A stretch of DNA of 64,000 nt from Streptomyces sp. NBC_01446. GTDB lineage: Bacteria > Actinomycetota > Actinomycetes > Streptomycetales > Streptomycetaceae. The DNA lies in NCBI RefSeq assembly GCF_026340095.1, contig NZ_JAPEPO010000001.1, forward strand, positions 5,728,001 through 5,792,000, given 5' to 3'. A model generated the notes under the pieces. It saw nothing but the letters and a program-made list of their open reading frames with translations. It was not told the DNA's origin and made no database searches. A program made the position numbers and the translations under genes. Positions 32,955-41,921 of the stretch are shown piece after piece (position 1 is the stretch's first letter; the number at the start of each line of letters is the position of its first letter).

Positions 32955-35900
32955 GTGCGCTACCGCATCCTCGGCTCCACACAGGCACTCCGCGACGACG
33001 GCACGGCCGTCCCCGTCGGCGGGGCGCGGCTGCGCGCCCTGCTGACCGTGCTCGCGCTGCGCCCCGGCCGTACCGTCCCGCCGCAGCTGCTCGCCGACGA
33101 GGTGTGGGGCGCCGAACCGCCCGCCGACGCGACCGGCGCGCTCCAGGCGCTCGTGGGCCGGCTGCGCAGGGCGATCGGCGCCGACGCGGTGCACTCGCTC
33201 GACGGCGGCTACCGGCTGGCCGCCGCCTCCGAGGACATCGACCTGTTCCGCTTCGACCGGCTCGTGAGGGACGGGGTACGGGCGCTGGCCGACGGAGACC
33301 CGGGCAAGGCCGCGGCCTTGCTCGACGACGCGCTCGCCCTGTGGCGCGGCCCCGCGCTGGCCGATCTGCCGGACCGCTCGGCGGACGCCGCCCGCTGGGA
33401 GGCCCTCCACCTCGACGCCCGGCGCACCCGGCTCGCCGCGTCACTCGCGCTGGGCAGGGCCGAGACCGCCCTGCCCGAACTGACCGCGCTGTGCGACGCG
33501 CATCCGCTCGACGAGCCGCTCCAGGCGCTGCGGCTGCGCGCCCTGCGCGACGCGGGCCGCACCGCCGAGGCGCTCGCGGCCTACGAGGGGGTACGCGTCG
33601 AGCTCGCGGAGCGGCTGGGAACCGACCCTGGCCCGGAACTGCGCGCCCTGCACGCCGGCCTCCTCGCCCCGCACCCCGCCGCCCCCTCCCCGCATGTCCC
33701 CGGCCCGTCCGCCCCCGTGAGAGCACCCGCCCCCACCGGCAACCTCCGCGCCCGGCTCACCTCGTTCGTGGGGCGCACCGGGGACATCGGGGCCATCCGT
33801 GAGGACCTCGGACGCGTGCGGCTCGTGACGCTGCTCGGCCCCGGCGGCGCCGGGAAGACCCGGCTGTCCCAGGAGGCCGCCGAGGGCATGGATCTGCCGG
33901 ACGGCGTGTGGCTGGCCGAGCTCGCGCCCGTCGAGGACCCGGACGCCGTCCCGGAGGCCGTCGTCACGGCGCTCGGGGCCCGCGAGACCGTGCTGCGCGG
34001 CGCCGGCGCCGAGGAACTGCGGGCCGCGTCCGACCGGCACGGCGAGGACCCCCTCGTACGCCTGGCCGAGCACTGCGCGCACCGCCGCATGCTGCTGATC
34101 CTCGACAACTGCGAGCACGTGATCGAGGCCGCCGCCCACCTCGTCGAGCAGCTGCTCAGCCAGTGCCCCGGCGTGACGGTCCTCGCGACGAGCCGCGAAC
34201 CCCTCGGCGTACCGGGCGAGTTGCTGCACCCGGTGGAGCCGCTGCCGGAGCCGTTCGCCCTGCGCCTGTTCGGCGAGCGGGGCGCCGCCGTGCGGCCCGG
34301 GTTCCGGGTCGGGGACGACGAGCGGGCCGCGGCAGAGATCTGCCGGCGTCTCGACGGACTGCCCCTCGCCATCGAACTCGCCGCCGCCCGGCTGCGGATG
34401 CTCACGCCCCGCCAGATCGCCGACCGCCTCGACGACCGCTTCCGCCTGCTCACCTCGGGTGCCCGCACCGTCCTGCCCCGCCAGCAGACGCTGCGGGCCG
34501 TCGTCGACTGGTCCTGGGACCTCCTCGGCGAGGAGGAGCGGACCGTCCTGGGCCGGCTGTCGGTCTTCAGCGGCGGCTGCGACCTCGCGGCCGCAGAGGC
34601 GGTGTGCGGCCCCGGCGCCCTCGACGCGATCGGCTCACTCGTGGACAAGTCCCTTGTCGTGGCGGCCCCTTGGGGCGGCGACGAGCCTGAGAGGGAAGGC
34701 GAGGCGGACGACGCGCACGCCGCGGACGACACCCGCGACCAGGCCGGCGCCATGCGCTACCGGCTCCTGGAGACCGTCGCCGAATACGCCGGCGACCGCC
34801 TGGACGAGGCCGGTGACCGGGCCGGCGCCGAGCGCGCCCACCTCACGTACTACCGCGAACTGGCCCGCACCACCGACCCGCAGCTGCGCGGCCACGGCCA
34901 GCTCGCCGCCATCGCCCGCCTGGAACGCGAATACGAGAACCTGCGCACCGCCCTGCGGCACGCCGTCGCCGCCCGGGACGAGCAGGAGACGCTCTCCCTG
35001 GTGCTCTCGCTGGCCTGGTTCTGGCAGATGCGCGACCTGCGCCTCGACGCCCGCAACTGGTCGCGGGAGGCCACCGGGCTCGGCCCCGACCCGTTCACCC
35101 CGCCCGCCGCCCCCGCGCCCCCGCTCCACGAGCGCTGCACCGACGTCCCGCCGCCGCTCGGCCCCGAACTCCTAGTGGAGGCGCGGCGCGGGGTGCATCT
35201 GCTCCGCCTCGCCTACATGGACATGGAGATGGAGACCTGGCAGACGGAGGAGGGCGGCGCGAAGCTGCGCGCCATCGCCCAGGCGTACAGTCCGGGCCTC
35301 CCGCAGACCTGCCGCTCGCCGGGCAACCTCTGGTTCTACGCGGTGATGATGAGCGGCGACATGGAGGCGCTGTGGAACCTCGCCGACGTCACCGTGCGGA
35401 CCTGCCGCGAACTCGGCTACACCTGGGAGCTCGCCCTCACGCTCCAGCTGCGGGCCAACATCCTCGCCAACCGCAGCGACTGGGCGGGCGACGCCGTCCG
35501 GGACGCGGACGAGGCCCTCGAACTGTTCACCCGGCTCGGCGACCGGTGGGGCGTCGCCGAGGCGCTGTCCGCGCGCGGCGAGGCCCATGAGCGCAGCGGC
35601 GCGTACGCCGCGGCGGCCGAGGACTACACGGCCGCCATCGAGGGCGCCGAACGCCTCGGCGCGCAGGCGCAGGTGGCGATCCTGAACGCGCGGCTCGGGC
35701 AGGCCCTCATCGAGGACGGTGACGGCGAACGCGGCGAGCAGCTGCTGCTCGGCATCCTCGACCCCGGCAAGCGTCATGCGAACGAGGCCTGGCCCGCCGC
35801 CCGCATGTTCCTGTCCGGGCGGTACGGCGCCACTGGCCGAGTCGCCGAGGCGCGTGAGCAACTGCGGCTGCTCCAGGACGAGTTCAAGGCGATGAACTTC

Positions 35901-36311
35901 GTCGTCTTCCGGGGCTTCATCGTCGGGATGAACGCCTGGCTCGACTCGGAGGACGGCCTCGCGGAGGAGGCCCTCGCCGGCGTCACCGAGGCCCTGGAGC
36001 TGTCGACCGACCCGCTGTCCCTGGTGATCGCCCCGCACATGCCCGCCATGCACCTGGTCACCGCCGCCCGCTCCCTGAACCTGAGCGGCGACACGGTCGA
36101 CGCGCGCGACGCCGCCCGCCTCATGGGCGCCGCCGACGGACAGCTTCCGTCCCGGCATGTGCGGTCCTACCTGGAGCGTGACGCCCGCGCGTCCGCCGAG
36201 TCCGCGATCCGTGAGGTCATCGGCGACCATGCGTACGAGGCCGCGTACGCCGAGGGCGGCGACCTGTCTCTCGACGAGGCCGCCGCCCTGCTGGGACGCG
36301 ATCGCGGTTGA
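32955..36311 (+). CDS. BTAD (AfsR/SARP-type) transcriptional regulator with NB-ARC ATPase and TPR domains
   Basis: Large regulator of 1118 residues. It has an N-terminal winged-helix DNA-binding domain (about 1-90; VPVGGARLRALLTVLALRPGRTV), a BTAD domain (about 95-240; FDRLVRDGVRALADGDPGKA), then an NB-ARC/STAND ATPase with Walker A GPGGAGKTRL near 295 and Walker B LLILDNCEHV near 380, and a long TPR-like alpha-helical C terminus. AfsR-type regulators link an internal signal to antibiotic or development genes. GTG 32955 has no normal ribosome site (GGGACAATGGGCCA), so it may be leaderless. It faces the DrrAB-like exporter genes. Confidence 0.92.
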   Translation: MRYRILGSTQALRDDGTAVPVGGARLRALLTVLALRPGRTVPPQLLADEVWGAEPPADATGALQALVGRLRRAIGADAVHSLDGGYRLAAASEDIDLFRFDRLVRDGVRALADGDPGKAAALLDDALALWRGPALADLPDRSADAARWEALHLDARRTRLAASLALGRAETALPELTALCDAHPLDEPLQALRLRALRDAGRTAEALAAYEGVRVELAERLGTDPGPELRALHAGLLAPHPAAPSPHVPGPSAPVRAPAPTGNLRARLTSFVGRTGDIGAIREDLGRVRLVTLLGPGGAGKTRLSQEAAEGMDLPDGVWLAELAPVEDPDAVPEAVVTALGARETVLRGAGAEELRAASDRHGEDPLVRLAEHCAHRRMLLILDNCEHVIEAAAHLVEQLLSQCPGVTVLATSREPLGVPGELLHPVEPLPEPFALRLFGERGAAVRPGFRVGDDERAAAEICRRLDGLPLAIELAAARLRMLTPRQIADRLDDRFRLLTSGARTVLPRQQTLRAVVDWSWDLLGEEERTVLGRLSVFSGGCDLAAAEAVCGPGALDAIGSLVDKSLVVAAPWGGDEPEREGEADDAHAADDTRDQAGAMRYRLLETVAEYAGDRLDEAGDRAGAERAHLTYYRELARTTDPQLRGHGQLAAIARLEREYENLRTALRHAVAARDEQETLSLVLSLAWFWQMRDLRLDARNWSREATGLGPDPFTPPAAPAPPLHERCTDVPPPLGPELLVEARRGVHLLRLAYMDMEMETWQTEEGGAKLRAIAQAYSPGLPQTCRSPGNLWFYAVMMSGDMEALWNLADVTVRTCRELGYTWELALTLQLRANILANRSDWAGDAVRDADEALELFTRLGDRWGVAEALSARGEAHERSGAYAAAAEDYTAAIEGAERLGAQAQVAILNARLGQALIEDGDGERGEQLLLGILDPGKRHANEAWPAARMFLSGRYGATGRVAEAREQLRLLQDEFKAMNFVVFRGFIVGMNAWLDSEDGLAEEALAGVTEALELSTDPLSLVIAPHMPAMHLVTAARSLNLSGDTVDARDAARLMGAADGQLPSRHVRSYLERDARASAESAIREVIGDHAYEAAYAEGGDLSLDEAAALLGRDRG

Positions 36312-36331
36312 TCTTTTGATCCGACTGAACG

Positions 36332-37156
36332 TCAGTTCTTCGTACGGAACTTGTGGATCGCGATCGGGGCCATCACGAGCGTGAGGACCGCGGACCAGAT
36401 CACCGTCACCCACACGTCGTGCGTGACCGGGCCGCCCACCATCAGGCCGCGCGCGGAGTCCGCGAGCGAGGAGAGCGGGTTGTAGTCGGTGAAGGCCTGG
36501 AGCCAGCCCGGCATCGACTGCGTCGGCGCGAAGATCGACGAACCGAACTGCAGCGGCATCAGGACCAGGAAGCCCATGCCCTGCACGGCCTGGGCGCTCT
36601 TCATCACGACGCCGAGGACCAGGAAGATCCACATGATGGACGTGCCGAAGAGGGCGGTGAGGCCCACGGCGGCGAACAGGCCGGGCCAGTTCGTGATGTC
36701 GAAGCCCACCAGGATGCCGACGATCATCATGATCGTCGTCGCGATGAGGAGCCGCATCAGCTCCACCACGATCTTGGCGAAGAGGACCGAGCCCTGCCCG
36801 ATCGGCAGGGTCCGGAAACGGTCCATGATGCCGTTCTGGAAGTCCTGGTTGAACCCCGTGCCCACCGCCATGGCGATGTTCATGCTCATCATCGCCATCA
36901 TGCCCGGGACCACGTACTGCACGTACTGGTCCTGGCCGCCGCCGAGCGCCTGGCCGATGGAGCCGCCAAAGACGTACACGAACAGGAGCGTGAAGACGAT
37001 CGGCATCAGGACCGCGTCGAACATCGACTCGGGGTCCTGGCGGATCCACAGCAGATTGCGGCGGACCAGCGCGCCGGTGTGACGGATGTGGGAGCGCAGG
37101 GAGATGCGCGAGTCGGCCTCGAGATTCAGGGGAGGCGTCAGCGTGGCGGCGCTCAT
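36332..37156 (-). CDS. DrrB-type ABC-2 transporter permease
   Basis: Membrane part of a drug or lipid exporter, 274 residues with six helices. It has the ABC-2 pattern: LVRRNLLWIRQDPESMFDAVLMPIVFTLLFVYVFGG, then NGIMDRFRTLPIGQGSVLFAKI (coupling helix with the R-x-LPI element typical of DrrB/daunorubicin-type permeases), and LMPLQFGSSIFAP. Start ATG 37156 overlaps the ATPase stop by 4 bases (ATGA). The 3' end converges with that of the BTAD regulator, 20 bases apart. Confidence 0.92.
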   Translation of the reverse strand: MSAATLTPPLNLEADSRISLRSHIRHTGALVRRNLLWIRQDPESMFDAVLMPIVFTLLFVYVFGGSIGQALGGGQDQYVQYVVPGMMAMMSMNIAMAVGTGFNQDFQNGIMDRFRTLPIGQGSVLFAKIVVELMRLLIATTIMMIVGILVGFDITNWPGLFAAVGLTALFGTSIMWIFLVLGVVMKSAQAVQGMGFLVLMPLQFGSSIFAPTQSMPGWLQAFTDYNPLSSLADSARGLMVGGPVTHDVWVTVIWSAVLTLVMAPIAIHKFRTKN

Positions 37157-38193
37157 ACGGCGGCCCCTTCGAGCTCGGAGGTGCGGGTGTCGTCCTGCGG
37201 GGCACTGGCCTTCTGGCCGGTGATGGACAGGAACACCTCGTCCAGACTGGGCAGTTCGGTGGCGATCGAGCCGATCGTGATGCCGCGCGCGGTGACCGCG
37301 CCGACCACGGCGGTGAGCTGCTCGTCGCTGAGGATCGGGACCAGGACGGCGCCGGCCTCGGCGTCCACCGTCGACGTGGCGAGCCCGGTGAGGCCCATGT
37401 CGTCGAGGGCGGCGGCCAGCGGGCGCAGCTCCAGCGGGTCGGCCGGGCGGATGCGCAGGGTGCGGCCGCCGACCTTCGCCTTGAGGTCGTCGATGGCGCC
37501 GCCCGCGATGACCTTGCCGCGGTCGATGACCGTCAGCTCGTCGGCGAGCTGCTCGGCCTCCTCCATGTACTGGGTGGTGAGGAGCACGGTGACGCCGTCG
37601 CCGACCATGCGCTTGACCTCGCTCCACACCTCGTTGCGCGTGCGGGGGTCGAGGCCGGTCGTCGGCTCGTCCAGGTAGAGGACGGCCGGGCTGCCGATCA
37701 TCGACGCGGCGAGGTCGAGCCTGCGGCGCATACCGCCGGAGTACGTCTTCGCCGGGCGCGTGGCGGCGTCGGTGAGGGAGAACCGCTCCAGGAGCGCGTC
37801 GGCGCGGGAGCGGGACTCCTTGCGGGACAGGTCGAGGAGGCGGCCGATCATGTACAGGTTCTCGCGGCCGGAGAGCTTCTCGTCGACCGCGGCGTACTGG
37901 CCGGTGAGGCCTATCACGCGGCGCAGCTGCCGGGGCTGCTTCGCCACGTCGTACCCGGCGACGAACGCAGTGCCCGAGTCGGGGGTGATGAGGGTGGACA
38001 GGCAGCGGACGAGGGTGGTCTTGCCCGCGCCGTTCGGACCGAGCACACCCATGACCGTGCCTTCGTGCACGTCCAGGTCCACGCCGTCCAGCGCCTTGGT
38101 CTCGCCGTAGTGCTTGACCAGGCCCCGCACGGTGACGGAGGCCGTGCGGCCGCCGTCACCACTGTGCGGGGGCTTCTTGTCGATTCGCGTCAT
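37153..38193 (-). CDS. DrrA-type daunorubicin-resistance family ABC ATPase
   Basis: ATP-binding subunit of the exporter, 346 residues from ATG 38193. Walker A GPNGAGKTT at 52-60, signature YSGGMRRRLDLAASM, Walker B AVLYLDEPTTGLDPRTR, and the DrrA-type C-terminal DUF4162 part (GRTLRIRPADPLELRPLAAAL ... LPSLDEVFLSITG). DrrAB systems pump hydrophobic compounds out; the actual substrate is unknown. About 200 bases lie upstream before panB's stop, giving room for its own promoter. Confidence 0.94.
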   Translation of the reverse strand: MTRIDKKPPHSGDGGRTASVTVRGLVKHYGETKALDGVDLDVHEGTVMGVLGPNGAGKTTLVRCLSTLITPDSGTAFVAGYDVAKQPRQLRRVIGLTGQYAAVDEKLSGRENLYMIGRLLDLSRKESRSRADALLERFSLTDAATRPAKTYSGGMRRRLDLAASMIGSPAVLYLDEPTTGLDPRTRNEVWSEVKRMVGDGVTVLLTTQYMEEAEQLADELTVIDRGKVIAGGAIDDLKAKVGGRTLRIRPADPLELRPLAAALDDMGLTGLATSTVDAEAGAVLVPILSDEQLTAVVGAVTARGITIGSIATELPSLDEVFLSITGQKASAPQDDTRTSELEGAAV

Positions 38194-38392
38194 GACGTAC
38201 AAGGTGCCAGGTGCCACCGACAATCCACCGACAGGCGGCCGACAGCCCCTTGTACGGCACCTACAGAACGGCCACAGACGGGCGGTACGGGGCGGCACGG
38301 GCAGTACGGATGGGCGGCGGAACGGCAGCAGCCCGCCGACGGGGGAAGATCGACGAGCTGCTGTGGTGCCACTGTGGTTCAGGTGGTCCGGG

Positions 38393-39259
38393 TCAGTGGA
38401 CCGAGTGCTCCTCCTGGGGGAACGTTCCGCCGACCACGTCCTGCGCGAAGGCCTTCGCGGCCTCGCCCATGACGCCGCGCAGATCCGCGTACTGCTTCAC
38501 GAAGCGCGGCATCTTGCCGCCGGTGAGGCCGAGCATGTCGGTCCAGACGAGGACCTGGGCGTCGCACTCGGCGCCCGCCCCGATGCCGACGGTCGGGATC
38601 TGCAGGGACCGGGTGACCTCGGCGGCCAGCTCGGCCGGGACCAGTTCGAGGACGACGGCGAACGCGCCGGCGTCCTGCGCGGCCTTGGCGTCACGCAGCA
38701 GCCGGTGCGCGTCCTCGTCGCCGCGGCCCTGGACGCGGTACCCCATCGTGTTCACGGACTGCGGGGTGAGACCCAGGTGGGACATGACCGGGATGCCGGA
38801 CTGCACGAGCAGCTCGGTCTGGGCCAGCGAGCGTTCGCCGCCCTCCAGCTTCACGGCGCCGACCCCGGCCTCCTTGACCAGGCGCGTCGCGGACCGCAGG
38901 GCCTGTACGGGGCCCTCCTGGTACGAGCCGAAGGGGAGGTCACCGACGATGAGGGCGCGCTTGGTGCCCCGTACGACGGCGGCCGAGAGCATCGTCATCT
39001 CGTCGAGGGTGACGGGCACGGTGGTCTCGTACCCGAGGTGACAATTGCCGGCGGAGTCGCCGACGAGCATGACCGGGATGCCGGCCTCGTCGAAGACGGA
39101 CGCGGTCATCGCGTCGTACGCCGTGAGCATGGGCCACTTCTCGCCGCGTTCCTTGGCGAGCGTGATGTCGCGCACCGTGATGCGCCGGTTGCTCTTGCCC
39201 CCGTACAGCGCCTTGCTGCTGCTGTCGGGGGTGTTCTGGGCAGCCGAGAGCTGCGTCAT
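38393..39259 (-). CDS. panB: 3-methyl-2-oxobutanoate hydroxymethyltransferase
   Basis: First step of pantothenate (hence CoA) synthesis: transfers a hydroxymethyl group from methylene-THF to 2-oxoisovalerate, giving ketopantoate. 288 residues, TIM barrel, Mg dependent. Conserved stretches: MLTAYDAMTASVFDEAGIPVMLVGDSAGN, LPFGSYQ, VKLEGG, PVMSHLGLTPQSVN, VLELVPAELA and GIGAGAECDAQVLVWTDMLG. ATG 39259 diverges from the MFS gene; the 206-base gap carries the MFS operator. Confidence 0.96.
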   Translation of the reverse strand: MTQLSAAQNTPDSSSKALYGGKSNRRITVRDITLAKERGEKWPMLTAYDAMTASVFDEAGIPVMLVGDSAGNCHLGYETTVPVTLDEMTMLSAAVVRGTKRALIVGDLPFGSYQEGPVQALRSATRLVKEAGVGAVKLEGGERSLAQTELLVQSGIPVMSHLGLTPQSVNTMGYRVQGRGDEDAHRLLRDAKAAQDAGAFAVVLELVPAELAAEVTRSLQIPTVGIGAGAECDAQVLVWTDMLGLTGGKMPRFVKQYADLRGVMGEAAKAFAQDVVGGTFPQEEHSVH

Positions 39260-39422
39260 CGCAACGGCTCCTTCTGTTGTCTCGAGGCACCCTTACGGCG
39301 TCCCCGGATCCCCTCCATGGTGGCACCGCGTGCCGAGGAATGGCTAGAGGGGTGGGTACCGGGTGGGTCACCCCGCGAGCGGGTCGCCCGCCGGGTTCGT
39401 AAAGTCTTCCTAAGGACTTCCA

Positions 39423-39441
39423 ATACGAGACGGTCTCGTAT
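39423..39441. promoter_or_regulatory. Palindromic operator upstream of EmrB/QacA-type pump
   Basis: A perfect 19-base palindrome with one central base: ATACGAGAC-G-GTCTCGTAT, 24 bases before the MFS start codon, where it would overlap the promoter. It is the likely binding site of the TetR protein encoded just downstream at 41137. A second, weaker inverted repeat (AAGTC...GACTT, 39402-39419) lies immediately before it. Confidence 0.82.
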
Positions 39442-39465
39442 CGAAATGCGCTTAGGCTGAGCCTT

Positions 39466-41058
39466 ATGACCACTCCTGCCGTTCCCGCACCGCCGCGCAT
39501 ACCGGAGGCTGTGCACCGCCGCCGATGGGCGATCCTAGGCGTGCTGATGCTCAGCCTGCTGATCGTCGTGCTCGACAACTCCATCCTGAACGTCGCGATC
39601 AAGACGATCTCGACCCCGGCCCCCACGGGCCTCGGCGCCACGCAGGGCGAGCTGGAGTGGGCGATCAACGCCTACACGCTGGTCTTCGCCGGACTGCTCT
39701 TCACCGCGGGTCTGCTCGGCGACCGGCTCGGGCGCAAGAAGGTGCTGGTCTTCGGCCTCGTCGTCTTCGGCCTCGGCTCCGCCCTCGCCGCCGAGTCCGG
39801 CTCGCCGCTCCAGCTCATCATCTTCCGGGCGATCATGGGCATCGGCGCGGCCTTCGTGATGCCCGCGACGCTCGCCGTCCTCATGAACGTCTTCGAGCGC
39901 GACGAGCAGCCCAAGGCCATCGGCATCTGGGCGGGCGGCGTCGGCATCGCCATCGCCATCGGCCCCATCACCGGCGGCCTGCTCCTCGACCACTTCTGGT
40001 GGGGCTCGGTCTTCCTGGTCAACGTGCCGATCGTGATCATCGCGGTCGTCCTGATGCTGGCCCTCGTGCCGGACTCCCGCGACCCCAACCCCGGCCGTAT
40101 CGACCTGGTGGGCGTCGCCCTCTCCGTCGTCGGACTCGTGCTGCTCGTCTACGGCATCATCAAGGGCGGCCAGCTCGCCGACTTCACGGACCCCGCGGTC
40201 CTCCTGACCAGCGTGGCCGGACTCGTCGTCCTCGTCGGCTTCGTCCTGTACGAGAAGCGCAGCGACCACCCGTCCATCGACATCACGTACTTCAAGAACA
40301 AGGTGTTCTCCGCGGCCATCGCCGCCATCGCGCTCGTCTTCTTCGCGCTGATGGGCGTCACCTTCTTCTCGGTCTTCTACACCCAGAGCGTGCGCGGCTA
40401 CTCGCCGCTGCAGACCGGCCTCCTGATGCTGCCGCTCGCCGCCGCCCAGCTGATCTTCGCGCCGCGCGCCCGGCTCGTCGTCGACCGCTTCGGAGTGCGC
40501 GCCACGACGACCGGCGGCCTGGTGATCCTCGCCGCGATGCTCGCCGCGTTCACGATCCTCGACGCGGGCACGCCCATCTGGATCCTGGAAGTCATCTTCT
40601 TCCTCATGGGTACGGGCATGGCACACGTCATGACCCCCACCAGCGTCGTCATCATGCAGGCCCTGCCGCGCGAGAAGGCGGGCTCCGCGTCCGCGCTCAG
40701 CAACACGTTCCGGCAGGTCGGCGGCGCCCTGGGTATCGCCGTACTCGGTTCCGTGCTGTCCACCGCGTACCGCAGCGGCATCGAGGACAAGCTCGGCCTG
40801 CTGCCCGCCGGACTGCGGCACACGGCCGGCGAGTCCATCGAGGCCACCCTCGGCATCGCGGCGAAGCTCGGCCCGCGCGGCGACGCGCTGGTCGGCGCGG
40901 CCAACGACTCCTTCCTGCACGCCATGCACGTGACCGCCCTGTGCGGGGCCGGGATCGCGCTCGTCAGCGCCGTCGTCACCGTCCTGTTCCTGCCGGGACG
41001 CCCGCCGGGGACGGCGGCCGAGGAGAGCACCGAGGAGACCGTCAGGGTGAGTCGCTGA
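39466..41058 (+). CDS. DHA2 (EmrB/QacA) family drug efflux transporter
   Basis: Proton-driven exporter with 14 predicted helices, 530 residues. Signatures: LLIVVLDNSILNVAI in helix 1 (motif D1), LEWAINAYTLVFAGLLFTAGLLGDRLGRKKVLVFG (motif A), RAIMGIGAAFVMPATLAVLMNVF and GVGIAIGPITGGLLLDHFWWGSVFLVNVP (motif C). A perfect palindrome lies upstream and a TetR gene 78 bases downstream, so drug-inducible control is likely. The substrate cannot be predicted. Confidence 0.94.
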   Translation: MTTPAVPAPPRIPEAVHRRRWAILGVLMLSLLIVVLDNSILNVAIKTISTPAPTGLGATQGELEWAINAYTLVFAGLLFTAGLLGDRLGRKKVLVFGLVVFGLGSALAAESGSPLQLIIFRAIMGIGAAFVMPATLAVLMNVFERDEQPKAIGIWAGGVGIAIAIGPITGGLLLDHFWWGSVFLVNVPIVIIAVVLMLALVPDSRDPNPGRIDLVGVALSVVGLVLLVYGIIKGGQLADFTDPAVLLTSVAGLVVLVGFVLYEKRSDHPSIDITYFKNKVFSAAIAAIALVFFALMGVTFFSVFYTQSVRGYSPLQTGLLMLPLAAAQLIFAPRARLVVDRFGVRATTTGGLVILAAMLAAFTILDAGTPIWILEVIFFLMGTGMAHVMTPTSVVIMQALPREKAGSASALSNTFRQVGGALGIAVLGSVLSTAYRSGIEDKLGLLPAGLRHTAGESIEATLGIAAKLGPRGDALVGAANDSFLHAMHVTALCGAGIALVSAVVTVLFLPGRPPGTAAEESTEETVRVSR

Positions 41059-41136
41059 CGGCACCTGTCCGGGCAGGTCGGTGACCTGCTGAGACAATCG
41101 CCGCTACACCGGGCGGCGGGAAGGCGGAGAGGCGGA

Positions 41137-41745
41137 GTGGTCGTGGACGTGGATGCGGGGCGCGCGGTGCGGGGGCGCCCGCGCAGCGAGGCCGTCGAGC
41201 GGGCCATCGTCGAGGGCGTCCTCAAGCTGATCGAGGACGGTGTCCCGCTCACGGAGCTGTCCATCGAGCGGATCGCCCGCACCGCCGGAGTCGGCAAGGC
41301 GACCATCTACCGGCGCTGGTCCGGCAAGGAGGAGCTCTTCGTCGAGGTCCTGCGCATCATGGAGGAGCCCGAGCCCGAACTGCCGGGCATCTCCATGCGC
41401 GACGACCTGATCAGCCTCCTGGAGCACCTGCGCAGACGCGGCGTGTCCCTCCGTTCCTCGGCCCTGCTGCACAACGTCTTCGCGCAGATGAAGAGCCTGC
41501 CGAAGCTCTGGGACGCGTACCACGCCACTGTGATCGAGCCGCGCCGCCGCGTCATGTTCGACGTGCTGCGGCGCGGCGTCGAGAACGGTGAGCTGCGTGC
41601 CGACGTCGACATAGAGCTCGCCAACGACTTCATCGTCGGGCCGATGCTGCTGCGCACGATGATCCGGCCCGACGCGCCGCTCGCCGACGACCTCTCGGAG
41701 CGGATCGTCGACTGCGCGCTCGCCGGATTGCGCCCACCGGACTGA
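41137..41745 (+). CDS. TetR/AcrR family regulator, likely repressor of the adjacent pump
   Basis: 202 residues, GTG start. HTH: AIVEGVLKLIEDGVPLTELSIERIARTAGVGKATIYRRWSGKEELFVEVL, with recognition helix around GVGKATIYRRW. The C-terminal part resembles the TetR_C_11-type ligand domain (RRRVMFDVLRRGVENGELRADVDIELANDFIVGPML). It is encoded downstream of the pump in the same direction; the palindrome before the pump is the natural target. Confidence 0.92.
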   Translation: MVVDVDAGRAVRGRPRSEAVERAIVEGVLKLIEDGVPLTELSIERIARTAGVGKATIYRRWSGKEELFVEVLRIMEEPEPELPGISMRDDLISLLEHLRRRGVSLRSSALLHNVFAQMKSLPKLWDAYHATVIEPRRRVMFDVLRRGVENGELRADVDIELANDFIVGPMLLRTMIRPDAPLADDLSERIVDCALAGLRPPD

Positions 41746-41921
41746 ATATGCGCGTTTCGTCACAGAGGCCCCGTGCGCACCGCTGATCCGGAACCCCGGG
41801 CGCCCATGCTTTCGTCCTCGTGCCCGTACGGCCGTCGTGGACGGCGAGGACGGCGCCGATCATCCCCTAGGGTTTCAGGGCGAGGTCGGTGTGCACGGCA
41901 GGGCAGTGAGGCGACGACGGT

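Noticed and set aside
32707..33726. Upstream extension of the site-2 protease frame on the minus strand
   Set aside because: It is antisense to the BTAD regulator and lacks membrane or protease features.
39402..39419. AAGTC...GACTT inverted repeat as a second TetR operator
   Set aside because: It has a mismatched centre and no similarity to the perfect palindrome next to it; it may be chance.
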